A stretch of DNA of 64,000 bases from Rhizosaccharibacter radicis (GTDB taxonomy: Bacteria > Pseudomonadota > Alphaproteobacteria > Acetobacterales > Acetobacteraceae), in contig JAMZEJ010000005.1 of assembly GCA_024508355.1 (NCBI GenBank), positions 248,001 through 312,000 on the forward strand, in the 5' to 3' direction. The notes under the pieces are model-generated. The model had not been told where the DNA came from and searched no databases. It worked only from the letters and a program-made list of their open reading frames with translations. Each line of letters begins with the position of its first letter. Within the stretch, counting starts at the first letter, position 1. The position numbers and the translations under genes were made by a program. This document shows, piece by piece, positions 18,559-29,138 of this stretch.

Positions 18559-18614
18559 CAAGAGTGGCCCGGCGGACGAGCCGGGAGGCCCGCCCCGCCG
18601 CCAGGCCGCTCGGA

Positions 18615-19609
18615 TCAGGCCTTCTTGTTGCGGGTGTCGAGCCACACCGCGACGAGGATCACCATTCCCTTGACGATCAGCTGGTAGAAATACGGGATCG
18701 ACAGCATGTTCATGCCGTTGTTGATCACCCCGATCACCAGCGTGCCGAGCAGGGTCCCGATCATCGAGCCGGTGCCGCCGGACAGGCTGGTGCCCCCCAG
18801 CACCGTCGCCGCGATGGCGTCCAGCTCGTAGCCCATGCCGGCATTGGTCTGCGCCGAGGACAGCCGCGACGACAGCATCATGCCGCTCACCGCCGCCAGT
18901 GCGCCGCTCAGCATGAAGGCCGCGATCCGCACCCGGGGCACCCGGATGCCGGAATAGGTCGCTGCCTCGGCGTTGCCGCCGGTCAGATAGGCGCGCCGTC
19001 CGAACACCGTCTGCCCCTGCAGCACCACGCTGCCGGCGAACAGCAGCAGCATGATCCACACCAGGATCGGCACGCCGAGCAGCGAGTCCGTGCCGAGATC
19101 GAGCCATGTATCGTCGTCGATCGCGGTCGGCAGGCCGCCGGTCGGCAGGCTGACCAGGCCGCGGAACGCCCCCATGGTCGCCAGCGTGACGATGAAGGAC
19201 GGCAGGCCGAGGCGGGCCACCATCAGCCCGTTGAGCGCTCCCATCGCCAGCCCGGACAGCAGGGCCGCCGCCGCCGCCGGCACGATCCCCGATCCGTGCG
19301 CCAGGCACTGCGCCGCCACCATGCCCGCGACCGCGATCATCGAGCCGACGGACAGGTCGATCTCGCCCAGCATGATCACGAAGGTCATGCCGAACGCGGC
19401 GACCGCGATCACCGCGACCTGCTGGGCGATGTTGATGAAGTTGTCGAGCGCGAGGAAGCGGCTGCTCAGCACGGAGAACACGATCCCCAGCAGCAGCAGG
19501 GCCACCAGGATGCCACCGTACTGTCGCGCCAGCCGCCCGGCCGGCGCGAAGCGGCCGCCCGCCGCCGTTCCTCCTCCCGCCCCCGGTTCCGTCGTGGATG
19601 CCGCGGTGC

Positions 19610-19613
<4 letters not shown>
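18615..19613 (-). CDS. Ribose-type sugar ABC transporter permease
   Basis: A 332-residue inner-membrane permease of the RbsC/BPD_transp_2 family: about eight to ten helices, with the conserved stretch EIDLSVGSMIAVAGM and, later, GGTSLSGGTGSMIGTLLG, which couples to the ATPase. It would form the homodimeric pore for a monosaccharide or polyol. The ATG at 19613 overlaps the ATPase gene's stop (ATGA). The substrate is not evident from the sequence. Confidence 0.93.
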
Positions 19614-21133
<1,520 letters not shown>

Positions 21134-21158
21134 CGGCCCGTTCCCGCGCCGCGTCCTC

Positions 21159-22067
21159 TCAGCGTGCCGTATCCTGCTTGGTATACACGCCCGGCACGAT
21201 GAGCTGCTTCGGCTCGATGCTCTTGTTGTTGATCAGCGCCGCGGCGCTATCCACCGCCTGCGCGCCCATGCGGTCGGGAAACTGGCGGATCACCCCCACG
21301 AAGGCGGGATCGTGGTCCACGGCATTGCGCGCCTCCTGCATGCCGTCGAACCCGATCACCTGCACCCGGCCCACGCGGTTGGCATCGTGCACCGCCTTGG
21401 CGGCGGCCAGCGCGGCATCGTCGCCGAAGCCGAAGATGCCGGCCACGTCCGGATTGGCCTGGAGGATGTTCTGCGCCGCCGCCAGCGCTTCCGCCCGGGT
21501 GATGCCGGCCTGGTCGGCGACGATCTTGATGTCGGGATGGGCGGCCAGGGCGTGGCGGAAGCCGTTCACCCGGTCCACCACGGACTGCACGGTGGGATAA
21601 TCGATGATCGCCACCTGGCCCTTGTTGTTCAGCCGGGCCGCCATCAGCTCGCCGGCCTTCTCGCCGCCGGCATAGTTGTCCGTGCCGACATAGGCCGCCA
21701 CCTCGGCATGCCTGGCCGGGACGTCCACCGAGATCACCTTGATGCCGGCCCGCTCCGCCGCCTTGATCGCGCCGCGCACGCCGGACGAATCGACGGGCGA
21801 GATCACGATCACGTCGACCTTCTTGGTGATGAAGTCCTCGACGTCGGCGATCTGCTTGTTGAGGTCCTGGTTGGCGATGGACACCTGCAGCTCCACCCCG
21901 TCCTTGGCGGCCTCGTCCTTCATGGCCTGCGCCAGCGCGATGTAGAACGGGTGCTGCTGGGTCAGCAGCGAGGCGCCCACCACGCCCTTCGCCTCCGCCG
22001 TGCCGGCAGCCGCTAGCCCCATCAGCATCACGAGGGCCGCGCGGGTGATCGTTGAACGTGCCGTCAT
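21159..22067 (-). CDS. Sugar-binding periplasmic protein of ABC transporter
   Basis: A 302-residue type I periplasmic binding protein (RbsB/Peripla_BP_4). A signal peptide of about 25 residues (MTARSTITRAALVMLMGLAA, then AGTAEA) precedes the mature protein, with typical VEDFITKKVDVIVISPVDS, AYVGTDNYAGG and GIFGFGDDAALAA segments. The start at 22067 follows AGGAAGGA. It leads the ABC operon, and a palindrome 97 bases upstream may be the operator. Ligand is probably a pentose, hexose or sugar alcohol. Confidence 0.93.
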   Translation of the reverse strand: MTARSTITRAALVMLMGLAAAGTAEAKGVVGASLLTQQHPFYIALAQAMKDEAAKDGVELQVSIANQDLNKQIADVEDFITKKVDVIVISPVDSSGVRGAIKAAERAGIKVISVDVPARHAEVAAYVGTDNYAGGEKAGELMAARLNNKGQVAIIDYPTVQSVVDRVNGFRHALAAHPDIKIVADQAGITRAEALAAAQNILQANPDVAGIFGFGDDAALAAAKAVHDANRVGRVQVIGFDGMQEARNAVDHDPAFVGVIRQFPDRMGAQAVDSAAALINNKSIEPKQLIVPGVYTKQDTAR

Positions 22068-22163
22068 GTCCGTTTTCCTTCCTCGTCCGAACGCGCATCG
22101 CTCGTCCCGGGGGGGTCCGGGTCGGCAGGGATCACGCCCGCGGCTTTCGTCGCAAAAGCTTCT

Positions 22164-22175
22164 TGTTTCGAAACA
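22164..22175. promoter_or_regulatory. TGTTTCGAAACA palindrome upstream of the sugar ABC operon
   Basis: A perfect 12-bp palindrome in an AT-richer stretch, 97 bases before the binding-protein start. Palindromes of this kind are frequent operators of LacI- or DeoR-type sugar repressors. No such regulator is adjacent in the window. Confidence 0.4.
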
Positions 22176-22250
22176 CAATCCAGACGGAGGGCGGCGTCAA
22201 TTCGTCCGATACGGAAAAACGCGGTGGAAACGGGAGTGTGCGGACATGAA

Positions 22251-22282
22251 AAAGGGCGGCGTCCTTGCGGACGCCGCCCTTT
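22251..22282 (-). terminator. Rho-independent terminator of rpsA
   Basis: A 14-bp perfect stem (AAAGGGCGGCGTCC with its complement) around the four-base loop, located 48 bases after the rpsA stop. Read on the minus strand the stem is followed by a run of five T. This ends the rpsA transcript before the sugar ABC operon. Confidence 0.85.
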
Positions 22283-22329
22283 CGCGGACCGGACGATCCC
22301 CGTCCCGGCCGGGACGGGAACCGAACCGC

Positions 22330-24048
22330 TTACTCGGACGAGGTGTTGCGGCGACGGATCGCCGCACCCAGGATGTCGCCCAGCGAGGCGCCGCTGTCGG
22401 ACGAGCCGTAGTCGGAGATCGCCTGCTTGTCCTCTTCCATCTCGCGGCCCTTGATGGTCAGCGAGAGCTTGCGGGCGGCGCGATCCACCGAGATCACCTT
22501 CGCATCGACGCGCTCGCCGACCGCGAAGCGCTCGGGGCGCTGCTCGGCCTTGTCGCGCGACAGCTCGGCACGACGGATGAAGCCGGACAGCACGTCGTCC
22601 ACCTTCACCTCGATGCCGTTGCTCTGCACCGCGGTCACGATGCAGGTCACGATGGCGCCCTTGTTGACCTTGCCGAGGCTGTCGGCGGCCGGGTCCTCGT
22701 GCAGCTGCTTGATGCCGAGCGAGATGCGCTCCTTCTCGACGTCGACGTCGAGCACCTTCGCCTGGACGATCTGGCCCTTCTCGTACTTGGCCATCGCGGC
22801 TTCGCCGCTCTCGTCCCAGGAAAGGTCGGACATGTGCACCATGCCGTCCACATCGGCCGAGATGCCGATGAACAGGCCGAACTCGGTGATGTTGCGGACC
22901 TCGCCTTCCACCGTGGACCCGATCTTGTGGTCCTCGGCGAACTGCTCCCACGGATTGCGCTGGACCTGCTTCAGGCCGAGCGAGATGCGGCGCTTGGAGC
23001 TGTCCACGTCGAGCACCATCACGTCGACCTCCTGCGAGGTGGCGACGATCTTGCCCGGATGGACGTTCTTCTTGGTCCAGCTCATCTCGGACACGTGCAC
23101 GAGACCCTCGACGCCCGGCTCCAGCTCCACGAAGGCGCCGTAGTCGGTGATGTTGGTCACGCGGCCCGTGTAGCGGGCGCCGGCCGGGTACTTGATGGCC
23201 ACGCCATCCCACGGATCGGCGTCGAGCTGCTTCATGCCGAGGCTGATGCGCTGGGTTTCCGGGTTGAACCGGATCACCTGCACGCGGACCTGCTGGCCGA
23301 TCTGCAGCGCCTCGCTCGGGTGGTTGATGCGCTTCCAGGCGATGTCGGTGACGTGCAGCAGCCCGTCCACGCCGCCCAGGTCCACGAAGGCGCCGTAGTC
23401 GGTGATGTTCTTCACCACGCCGTCCAGGATCATGCCTTCCTTGAGGCCCTGGATCAGCTCCGAACGCTGTTCCGCGCGGGTTTCCTCGAGCACCGCGCGA
23501 CGCGACACCACGATGTTGCCGCGGGCGCGGTCCATCTTGAGGATCTGGAACGGCTGCGGGGTGCCCATCAGGGGGCCCACGTCGCGCACGGGGCGGATAT
23601 CGACCTGGGAGCCGGGCAGGAACGCCATCGCGCCGCCGAGATCGACGGTGAAGCCGCCCTTGACGCGGCCATAGATGGTGCCCTGGACGCGCTGCTGGCC
23701 TTCGAACGCCTTTTCGAGGTTGGTCCAGGCTTCCTCGCGGCGCGCCTTCTCGCGCGACAGCACGATGGAGCCGTCACGGTCCTCGTAGCGCTCGACATAG
23801 AGCTCGACATGGTCGCCCGGCTTCACTTCCGGGGCGAGACCCGGCGGCCCGAACTCCTTGAGCGCGACCCGGCCTTCGCTCTTGAGGCCGACATCGACGA
23901 TCGCGAACTCGTCCGTCAGGCGGATCACGCGGCCCGAGACGACGGAGCCGTCGAAGCCGGTGTCGCGGCCGAGGGTCTCGTCGAGCAGGCTCGCGAAATC
24001 CTCGCCGCCGAAGCGGTCGGCCGACTGGTTGATGGTGGCTGATGCCAT
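22330..24048 (-). CDS. rpsA: 30S ribosomal protein S1
   Basis: mRNA-binding protein of the small ribosomal subunit. The 572 residues comprise six S1 repeats; clear examples are GVVKNITDYGAFVDLGGVDG, GRVTNITDYGAFVELEPGVEG and GEVRNITEFGLFIGISADVDG, each ending in a LLHVTD/LVHVSEMSW-type segment. The start at 24048 (MASATINQSAD) gives the usual length. It lies downstream of cmk, the classic order, although a small membrane gene intervenes here. A strong terminator follows. Confidence 0.98.
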   Translation of the reverse strand: MASATINQSADRFGGEDFASLLDETLGRDTGFDGSVVSGRVIRLTDEFAIVDVGLKSEGRVALKEFGPPGLAPEVKPGDHVELYVERYEDRDGSIVLSREKARREEAWTNLEKAFEGQQRVQGTIYGRVKGGFTVDLGGAMAFLPGSQVDIRPVRDVGPLMGTPQPFQILKMDRARGNIVVSRRAVLEETRAEQRSELIQGLKEGMILDGVVKNITDYGAFVDLGGVDGLLHVTDIAWKRINHPSEALQIGQQVRVQVIRFNPETQRISLGMKQLDADPWDGVAIKYPAGARYTGRVTNITDYGAFVELEPGVEGLVHVSEMSWTKKNVHPGKIVATSQEVDVMVLDVDSSKRRISLGLKQVQRNPWEQFAEDHKIGSTVEGEVRNITEFGLFIGISADVDGMVHMSDLSWDESGEAAMAKYEKGQIVQAKVLDVDVEKERISLGIKQLHEDPAADSLGKVNKGAIVTCIVTAVQSNGIEVKVDDVLSGFIRRAELSRDKAEQRPERFAVGERVDAKVISVDRAARKLSLTIKGREMEEDKQAISDYGSSDSGASLGDILGAAIRRRNTSSE

Positions 24049-24261
24049 GTAGCGGATATCTTCCGTATGGGTCCGGCGCTTCCGCAGGGGAAAGGCCGGC
24101 CGGTCCTGCGCCCCGCCCGTGGCGGCACGTCTTGTCCGGGGACGATCGATGCGGCGCGATGCGCCGGCCCCGCGAACCGATGGATGAACGAGCAGCGACC
24201 GCGATCGCGGACCGGGACGCGGCTTGCTCGACGGCTTATAAGGGGGGACCGGGCCTTCTGG

Positions 24262-24669
24262 TCAAGCGATACCGCTCCGGTCCGCCGTCCGGAGCGCCTT
24301 CCGCGCCATGCCGGCCTGGCACAGAAAGGCCGCCGCGGACGAGCAGGCGCACACGCCGCCCAGCACCGGAACGTAGAGCGGGCCCATGCGGTAGGGACTG
24401 ATCAGCATCGCCGCCACGGCCAGAACGACCATCGCCCCCAGGAACGCGAGCAGGAAACGACCCCATCCGAGACGTTTCCCCCCATCACGCGGGTCAGGCC
24501 CCTGGGCCGTTCGCGTCACGAGCTGCGCCACCAGAGGCAACACGCTCGGCAGCAGACCGATCTCCCGCCCCTCGCGTCCGAGCGCGAACGAGACGAAATA
24601 AACCGCCAGTCCCAGCCAGATGACGCAGGCCAACCCATGCAGGGTGACGATCCTGTGGCGCTCGATCAT
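24262..24669 (-). CDS. Small membrane protein of unknown function
   Basis: A 135-residue protein with three or four membrane helices: residues 8-28 (VTLHGLACVIWLGLAVYFVS), a weaker one near 38-50, 72-92 (FLLAFLGAMVVLAVAAML), and 98-117 (YVPVLGGVCACSSAAAFLC). A positively charged tail follows. The ATG at 24669 is chosen because the upstream in-frame stretch is Arg-rich. It is inserted between cmk and rpsA, which are normally adjacent. No family recognised. Confidence 0.6.
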   Translation of the reverse strand: MIERHRIVTLHGLACVIWLGLAVYFVSFALGREGREIGLLPSVLPLVAQLVTRTAQGPDPRDGGKRLGWGRFLLAFLGAMVVLAVAAMLISPYRMGPLYVPVLGGVCACSSAAAFLCQAGMARKALRTADRSGIA

Positions 24670-24783
24670 GGCTGCCGTTCCCAGGCTCCCGGTCACGCGA
24701 TGCCGGCGAATGATGACCGCAGGACGCCGTGGAGGACAATCCTGCCCCGACCATCGTCCTCGCGTCGTCGACACCCGCCTGAA

Positions 24784-24835
24784 GATCGCCCAGTCGGATC
24801 GCCCCAGCCGGATCGCCCAGCCGGATCGCCCAGCC
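24784..24835. repeat. Tandem repeat of GGATCGCCCAGCC, about four copies
   Basis: Two exact 13-base units (24810-24822, 24823-24835) preceded by a 14-base variant and a 12-base degenerate unit. It lies in the gap between cmk and the small membrane gene. Probably a slippage repeat. Confidence 0.7.
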
Positions 24836-24949
24836 GGGCGGCACCGGACGTGCCCCGTCGCCCACGGCAGATGTCACGGAAAGCGATCGTCATCCCGTCT
24901 CGGCGGCCGGCAACACCTCCCCTCGTGGCCGGGTCGTTTCTCGCGGCCC

Positions 24950-25606
24950 TCAGCCCACCCGTGCGCGCACGATCCGCAGGGCTTCCGCCAGCACCGCGTC
25001 CGCATCCAGCCGATCGGTATCGATCCGCACCGCGTCGTCCGCCGCCCGCAGCGGCGCCACCTCGCGCCCGGAATCCGCCGCGTCGCGCGCCACCAGCTCG
25101 GCTTCCACCGCCGCGATCTCGGCTTCCCGCTCCCCGTCCGCCGGCGACCGGTGAGCGTTGAGCTGCAGCCAGCGCCGTTCCGCGCGGGCGCGGTGCGACG
25201 CGGAGATGAACAGCTTCACGGCGGCATCGGGAAAGATCACCGTGCCGATGTCGCGCCCGTCCAGCACCGCGCCGTGCGCGGCCCCGAACGAGCGCTGGAA
25301 CTGCAGCAGCGCGGCGCGCACCGCAGGCTGCCCAGCGACGCGGCTCGCGGCGCGGTCCACCTCGGGCGTGCGCAGATCGCCGCGCGCCAGATCCTCCGCC
25401 CGCAGCGTGGCCGCCTCGCCGGATGCGTCCGCCGACGGATCGAGGCCCGCATCCAGCATCCGCCGGCCGACGACGCGATACAGCAGACCGGTATCGAGAT
25501 AGGGCAGCCCCAGGCACCCGGCGAGCGCGCGCGCCAGCGTGCCCTTGCCCGCCGCCGCCGGCCCGTCCACCGCGATCACCAATCGCCGCCCGTCGGGCGC
25601 CGCCAT
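24950..25606 (-). CDS. cmk: Cytidylate kinase
   Basis: Phosphorylates CMP and dCMP with ATP in the cytosol. From the ATG at 25606 the product is 218 residues, the usual size, with the P-loop GPAAAGKGTLA near residue 14, LDTGLLYR for nucleotide binding, and GRDIGTVIFPDA. The frame remains open to 25816, where an ATG follows a good GAGGA site; using it would add 70 residues rich in Gly, Ala and Pro with no known counterpart. The core start is given because of family length. It lies 331 bases after aroA on the same strand, and this gap is filled by the possible extension. Confidence 0.93.
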   Translation of the reverse strand: MAAPDGRRLVIAVDGPAAAGKGTLARALAGCLGLPYLDTGLLYRVVGRRMLDAGLDPSADASGEAATLRAEDLARGDLRTPEVDRAASRVAGQPAVRAALLQFQRSFGAAHGAVLDGRDIGTVIFPDAAVKLFISASHRARAERRWLQLNAHRSPADGEREAEIAAVEAELVARDAADSGREVAPLRAADDAVRIDTDRLDADAVLAEALRIVRARVG

Positions 25607-25937
25607 GGCCGATCCATCCGCCGCCACCGCACCGCCGGTCGCCGACGCAGGATCTCCGGACACCTTCCCCCCGGGGGCCTCGCCCGCGAGCGCCCGCTCA
25701 CCCGCGGCCGGCCCGGCGGACGGGCGGAGACCGTTCGTCCCGTCCGCGACTGGGGTTCCCGAACCGGCCCCCCTTCCCCCGATCTCGGGTGCGAACATCG
25801 CGGCGCGCCGGATCATGGCCGTTCCTCGATCGGTCCGACCGACGCCGCAGCCGCCATCGGCGGCGAGAGCGCATCACATCCGAAGCGAGACGACCTCCCC
25901 GCCGGCACGCGTGCCGCCAGCGGCGCGGAAGCCCGGC

Positions 25938-27335
25938 TCACCCTTCCCGTCCCAGGTCCGCGCCGAGGCTGTCCATCAACGGAACGAACCCGGGAAAGCT
26001 GGTCTCGATGAAGGCGGTGTCGTCCACCCGCACCGGCTCCCGGGCCGCCAGGCCCAGCACGACGGCGCTCATGGCGAGCCGGTGGTCCATCCGGGTTTCC
26101 ACCGTGCCGCCGCCGCGCAGGGCGCCCGCGCCCTCCACGATCATGTCGTTTCCGTCCACCCGCACCTGGGCGCCGTTGCGCTCCAGCAGCGCCACCGTGC
26201 TGGCCAGCCGGTCGCTTTCCTTGACCCGCAGCTCCTCGAGCCCGCGAAGCCGGCTGGTGCCGGCGGCGGCCGCGCAGGCCACGGCCAGCACCGGATATTC
26301 GTCGATCATGCTGGGCGCCCGCGCCGCCGGCACGTCCACGCCGCGCAGCGCGCCTGCGCGCACCAGCAGGTCGCCCACCGGCTCCCCGCCTTCCACCCGC
26401 TCGTCGCGCAACTCCAGGAAGCCGCCCATCTCGCGCAGGGTGGTGAACAGTCCGGTGCGCGACGGGTTGAGGCCGACGCCGCGCAGCAGGATCTCCGAGC
26501 CCGGCACCAGCAGCGCCGCCACCAGCGGAAACGCCGCCGAGGACGGATCGGCCGGTACCGAAACATCGCGCGCCGACAGCGTGGGACGTCCCTGCAGCCG
26601 GATGACCCGGCCGCCCGCCGCGTCCGTTTCCACAAACAGCGCTGCGCCGAAATGCCGGAGCATGTTCTCCGTGTGGTCGCGGGTCGGCACCGGCTCCTCC
26701 ACCCGCGTCTCGCCCCGGGCGTTGAGACCGGCCAGCAGGATGGCCGACTTCACCTGCGCCGACGCCACCGGCAGCCGGTACGACACCGGACGCGCTTCTC
26801 CCGTGCCCTCGATGCACAAGGGCAGCCGCCCGCCGGCGCGGGATGCGAAGCGCGCCCCGGTGGCGGCCAGCGGCTCGGTGACACGGCGCATCGGCCGGCC
26901 GCGCAGGCTGCCGTCGCCGGTCATGACGCTGGTGAAGCCGTGTGTCGCCAGGATGCCGGCCAGCAACCGCGCCGCGGTGCCGGAATTGCCCATGTCCAGC
27001 ACGTCGGCCGGTTCCTGGAGCCGCCCGATGCCCCGGCCTTCCACCCGCCAGGACCCGTTCTCCAGCCCCTCCACCCGCGCGCCCAGCGCCCGCATCGCAT
27101 CGGCGGTGCGCAACACGTCCTCGCCTTCCAGCAACCCCTCGACCCGAGTGACGCCTTCCGCCAGCGCCGCGAACATCAGGGCGCGGTGGCTGATGGATTT
27201 GTCACCCGGCACACGCACCTCGCCCTGGAGCGGTCCCGGCGCGGCGGAAACCAGCAACGGCCTCGGGGCGCCGGCATGCGGGCCGGCGGCAGGAGGAACG
27301 GCCGGTTGGGGAGAAGCGGGTCGGGACGGGTCCAT
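25938..27335 (-). CDS. aroA: 3-phosphoshikimate 1-carboxyvinyltransferase (EPSP synthase)
   Basis: Sixth step of the shikimate pathway: joins phosphoenolpyruvate to shikimate 3-phosphate. The 465-residue protein has the substrate motifs PGDKSISHRALM, GNSGTAARL, LPVASAQVKSAI and the late ELRVKESDRL. The Lys-Ser-Ile-Ser pattern and overall sequence place it with the class II enzymes of alphaproteobacteria. The motif GNSGTA keeps the glycine that is alanine in the glyphosate-insensitive CP4 enzyme, so ordinary sensitivity is expected. The ATG at 27335 is preferred; an upstream ATG at 27413 gives a non-conserved extension. It precedes cmk and rpsA. Confidence 0.97.
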   Translation of the reverse strand: MDPSRPASPQPAVPPAAGPHAGAPRPLLVSAAPGPLQGEVRVPGDKSISHRALMFAALAEGVTRVEGLLEGEDVLRTADAMRALGARVEGLENGSWRVEGRGIGRLQEPADVLDMGNSGTAARLLAGILATHGFTSVMTGDGSLRGRPMRRVTEPLAATGARFASRAGGRLPLCIEGTGEARPVSYRLPVASAQVKSAILLAGLNARGETRVEEPVPTRDHTENMLRHFGAALFVETDAAGGRVIRLQGRPTLSARDVSVPADPSSAAFPLVAALLVPGSEILLRGVGLNPSRTGLFTTLREMGGFLELRDERVEGGEPVGDLLVRAGALRGVDVPAARAPSMIDEYPVLAVACAAAAGTSRLRGLEELRVKESDRLASTVALLERNGAQVRVDGNDMIVEGAGALRGGGTVETRMDHRLAMSAVVLGLAAREPVRVDDTAFIETSFPGFVPLMDSLGADLGREG

Positions 27336-27646
27336 GCGGTTTGTTTGGAAGGCGAGAGCGAGCCGAGTCAATCGCGCGGCGTCACGATCCTTGCGCCGTC
27401 CCCAAGCCGTCACGGCGGCGACGCGACGACCCCGGCCGCACCGTCGTCGCCCGCCCGAGGCAGCGTAGGGCGATGCCGACGGCCGGCCCGAAACGGTTCG
27501 GGACGTTTGACAGCGGCATGACTAGCTGGCATGGGGCGCGCCCTGCGCCGATCCTCCCCCGTTCGCGCAGGAAGCGTATGGCCCCGGCGGCCATGCGCGC
27601 TTCCGGCATGGACGGGTCCTCCTCGAATCGAACGTCTGGGTTATCG

Positions 27647-27979
27647 ATGGCCAAGCCTGAACTCGGTTTAAAGCGCGTGTGCGTGTCCTGCAGCGCCCGC
27701 TTCTACGATCTGGGCAAGGTGCCGGCCGTGTGCCCCAAGTGCGGCACCGAGCAGCCCGTCGACCAGCCCCGCCCCAAGCGCGGGGGCAACCTGCCGGAAG
27801 ACCGCCGCCCGAAGAAGGTGGTCCAGGAAGCGGAAGACCAGGACGCCGAGGCGGAAACCGACGCCGAGGAGAACGAGGAGGACGACGTGATGGAAGACAC
27901 GTCCGACCTCGAGGACGACGACGACGCCATCGGCAACGACATCGAGGTCGAGACCGACGCCGACGAGAACGAGGGCTGA
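27647..27979 (+). CDS. FYDLN acid domain protein (TIGR02300)
   Basis: A 110-residue protein with an N-terminal zinc ribbon (CVSC and CPKC, residues 12-15 and 30-33) around the signature RFYDLGKVP, then a basic stretch, and a long tail of Asp and Glu. This is the TIGR02300 family, found almost only in alphaproteobacteria and of unknown function. It is divergent from aroA, a conserved placement, across 311 bases in which I see no other gene. A secreted-protein gene follows 14 bases after its stop. Confidence 0.93.
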   Translation: MAKPELGLKRVCVSCSARFYDLGKVPAVCPKCGTEQPVDQPRPKRGGNLPEDRRPKKVVQEAEDQDAEAETDAEENEEDDVMEDTSDLEDDDDAIGNDIEVETDADENEG

Positions 27980-27993
27980 GGGCGAGCCGCGGG

Positions 27994-28737
27994 ATGCGCC
28001 GGTGGCCAGCGGCCGCCGCCGTCTCGCTTTTCCTCGCGGCGGCCATCGTCCCGTCGGTCGCGGCACGTCGCGATGACACGGACCGGGCGGTGACGCGCAT
28101 CCCCCCGTCCGTTCCCCCCGCGACCGTCACGGCGGCCGGTTCCTCCTGGCCGGACGACCGGTTCCATCGCCTCGCGGCGGAAGCGATGCTGGAAACCCTC
28201 CGGGGCGAGCTGCTGTCACATCCGAGCGCGACTCTGGTGCTGGAAAGATGGTGCCGGATCCACCGGTTGGCCGACGGCCCGGTGCGGGCCGAACGTCAGG
28301 CCGTGCCCGACCTCCCCTTGCCCGGTGACGGCGCCGCCCTGCTGCAAATCGGCGCAGACGAACCCGTGCGCTATCGGCGGGTCGCCTTGCGCTGCGGCGG
28401 CCGCCTGCTGTCCGAGGCGGACAACTGGTACGTCCCGGGCCGGCTCACGGCCGACATGAACCGGACGCTGGACAACAGCGACACCCCGTTCGGCAAGGTG
28501 GTGGCACCGCTGGGCTTCCGCCGGGAAACCCTGTCCAGCCGGCTGCTCTGGCGGCCGCTGCCGGAGGACTGGGCGACGGCATCGCCGCCAGCTCTCCCGC
28601 CCGGCGGGGTGCTCGCGATCCCCCCCAGCCTGTTCGAAACCAGCGCCCGGCTCATGGACAGGAACAACCGTCCGATCGCCCTGGTGCGTGAAACCTACAA
28701 GCAGGACGTGCTGGCCGTGGCGCCGCCCCGACCCTGA
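27994..28737 (+). CDS. Exported protein of unknown function, weak chorismate-lyase-like pattern
   Basis: A 247-residue protein with a signal peptide (MRRWPAAAAVSLFLAAAIV, cleavage near SVAA). The mature part includes LVLERWCRIHRLA, RRVALRCGGRLLSEADNWYVP, and FGKVVAPLGFRRETL, then VRETY near the end. The order of these segments (a hydroxyl-rich strand, ADNWYVP, a turn with PLG, and a terminal E-T-Y) recalls the chorismate pyruvate-lyase/UbiC fold, but the export signal would be odd for UbiC. It lies 14 bases after the FYDLN gene. Function not assigned. Confidence 0.6.
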   Translation: MRRWPAAAAVSLFLAAAIVPSVAARRDDTDRAVTRIPPSVPPATVTAAGSSWPDDRFHRLAAEAMLETLRGELLSHPSATLVLERWCRIHRLADGPVRAERQAVPDLPLPGDGAALLQIGADEPVRYRRVALRCGGRLLSEADNWYVPGRLTADMNRTLDNSDTPFGKVVAPLGFRRETLSSRLLWRPLPEDWATASPPALPPGGVLAIPPSLFETSARLMDRNNRPIALVRETYKQDVLAVAPPRP

Positions 28738-29138
28738 AGCTCGTCCGCCGGGGGACGATCGGGGGCCGTGCAACAACCGGCCCGGCGAACCGCCACAATC
28801 ATTCCAGGCGGCCGTCGCCGCGCGCAGGCGTCGAAGAGCGCGGCGAGGCCGCCCGCTGATGACGGTCGTGAACGTGACGCCACCTGCGACCCCCATCGCG
28901 TGATCGGGCAGCCGCCATCACGGTCGATGCCGATCGCACCCGGGCCAGCGCGGCCGCCGCCAGTATCTGGCGGACACGGGAACGTCGCGCGGCGCGAGGC
29001 CAGCCGCCGCGGCATCTTCCGGGCGATCACCGGCCGGGCAGGACCTTCCGCTCCACGGAATGGATGCCGCCCGGCGATCGCGCCATCCCGACGTCTTCGT
29101 CCGGGCTGCGGAACGCCCCCGCTGGCCAATGCCGCTCC
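28738..29138. other. Intergenic region without a recognisable gene
   Basis: Four hundred bases between the convergent ends of the exported-protein gene and the EamA gene. The open frames here are Arg/Pro-rich and lack homology or ribosome binding sites. I see no clear terminator hairpin with a T tract. Confidence 0.4.
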
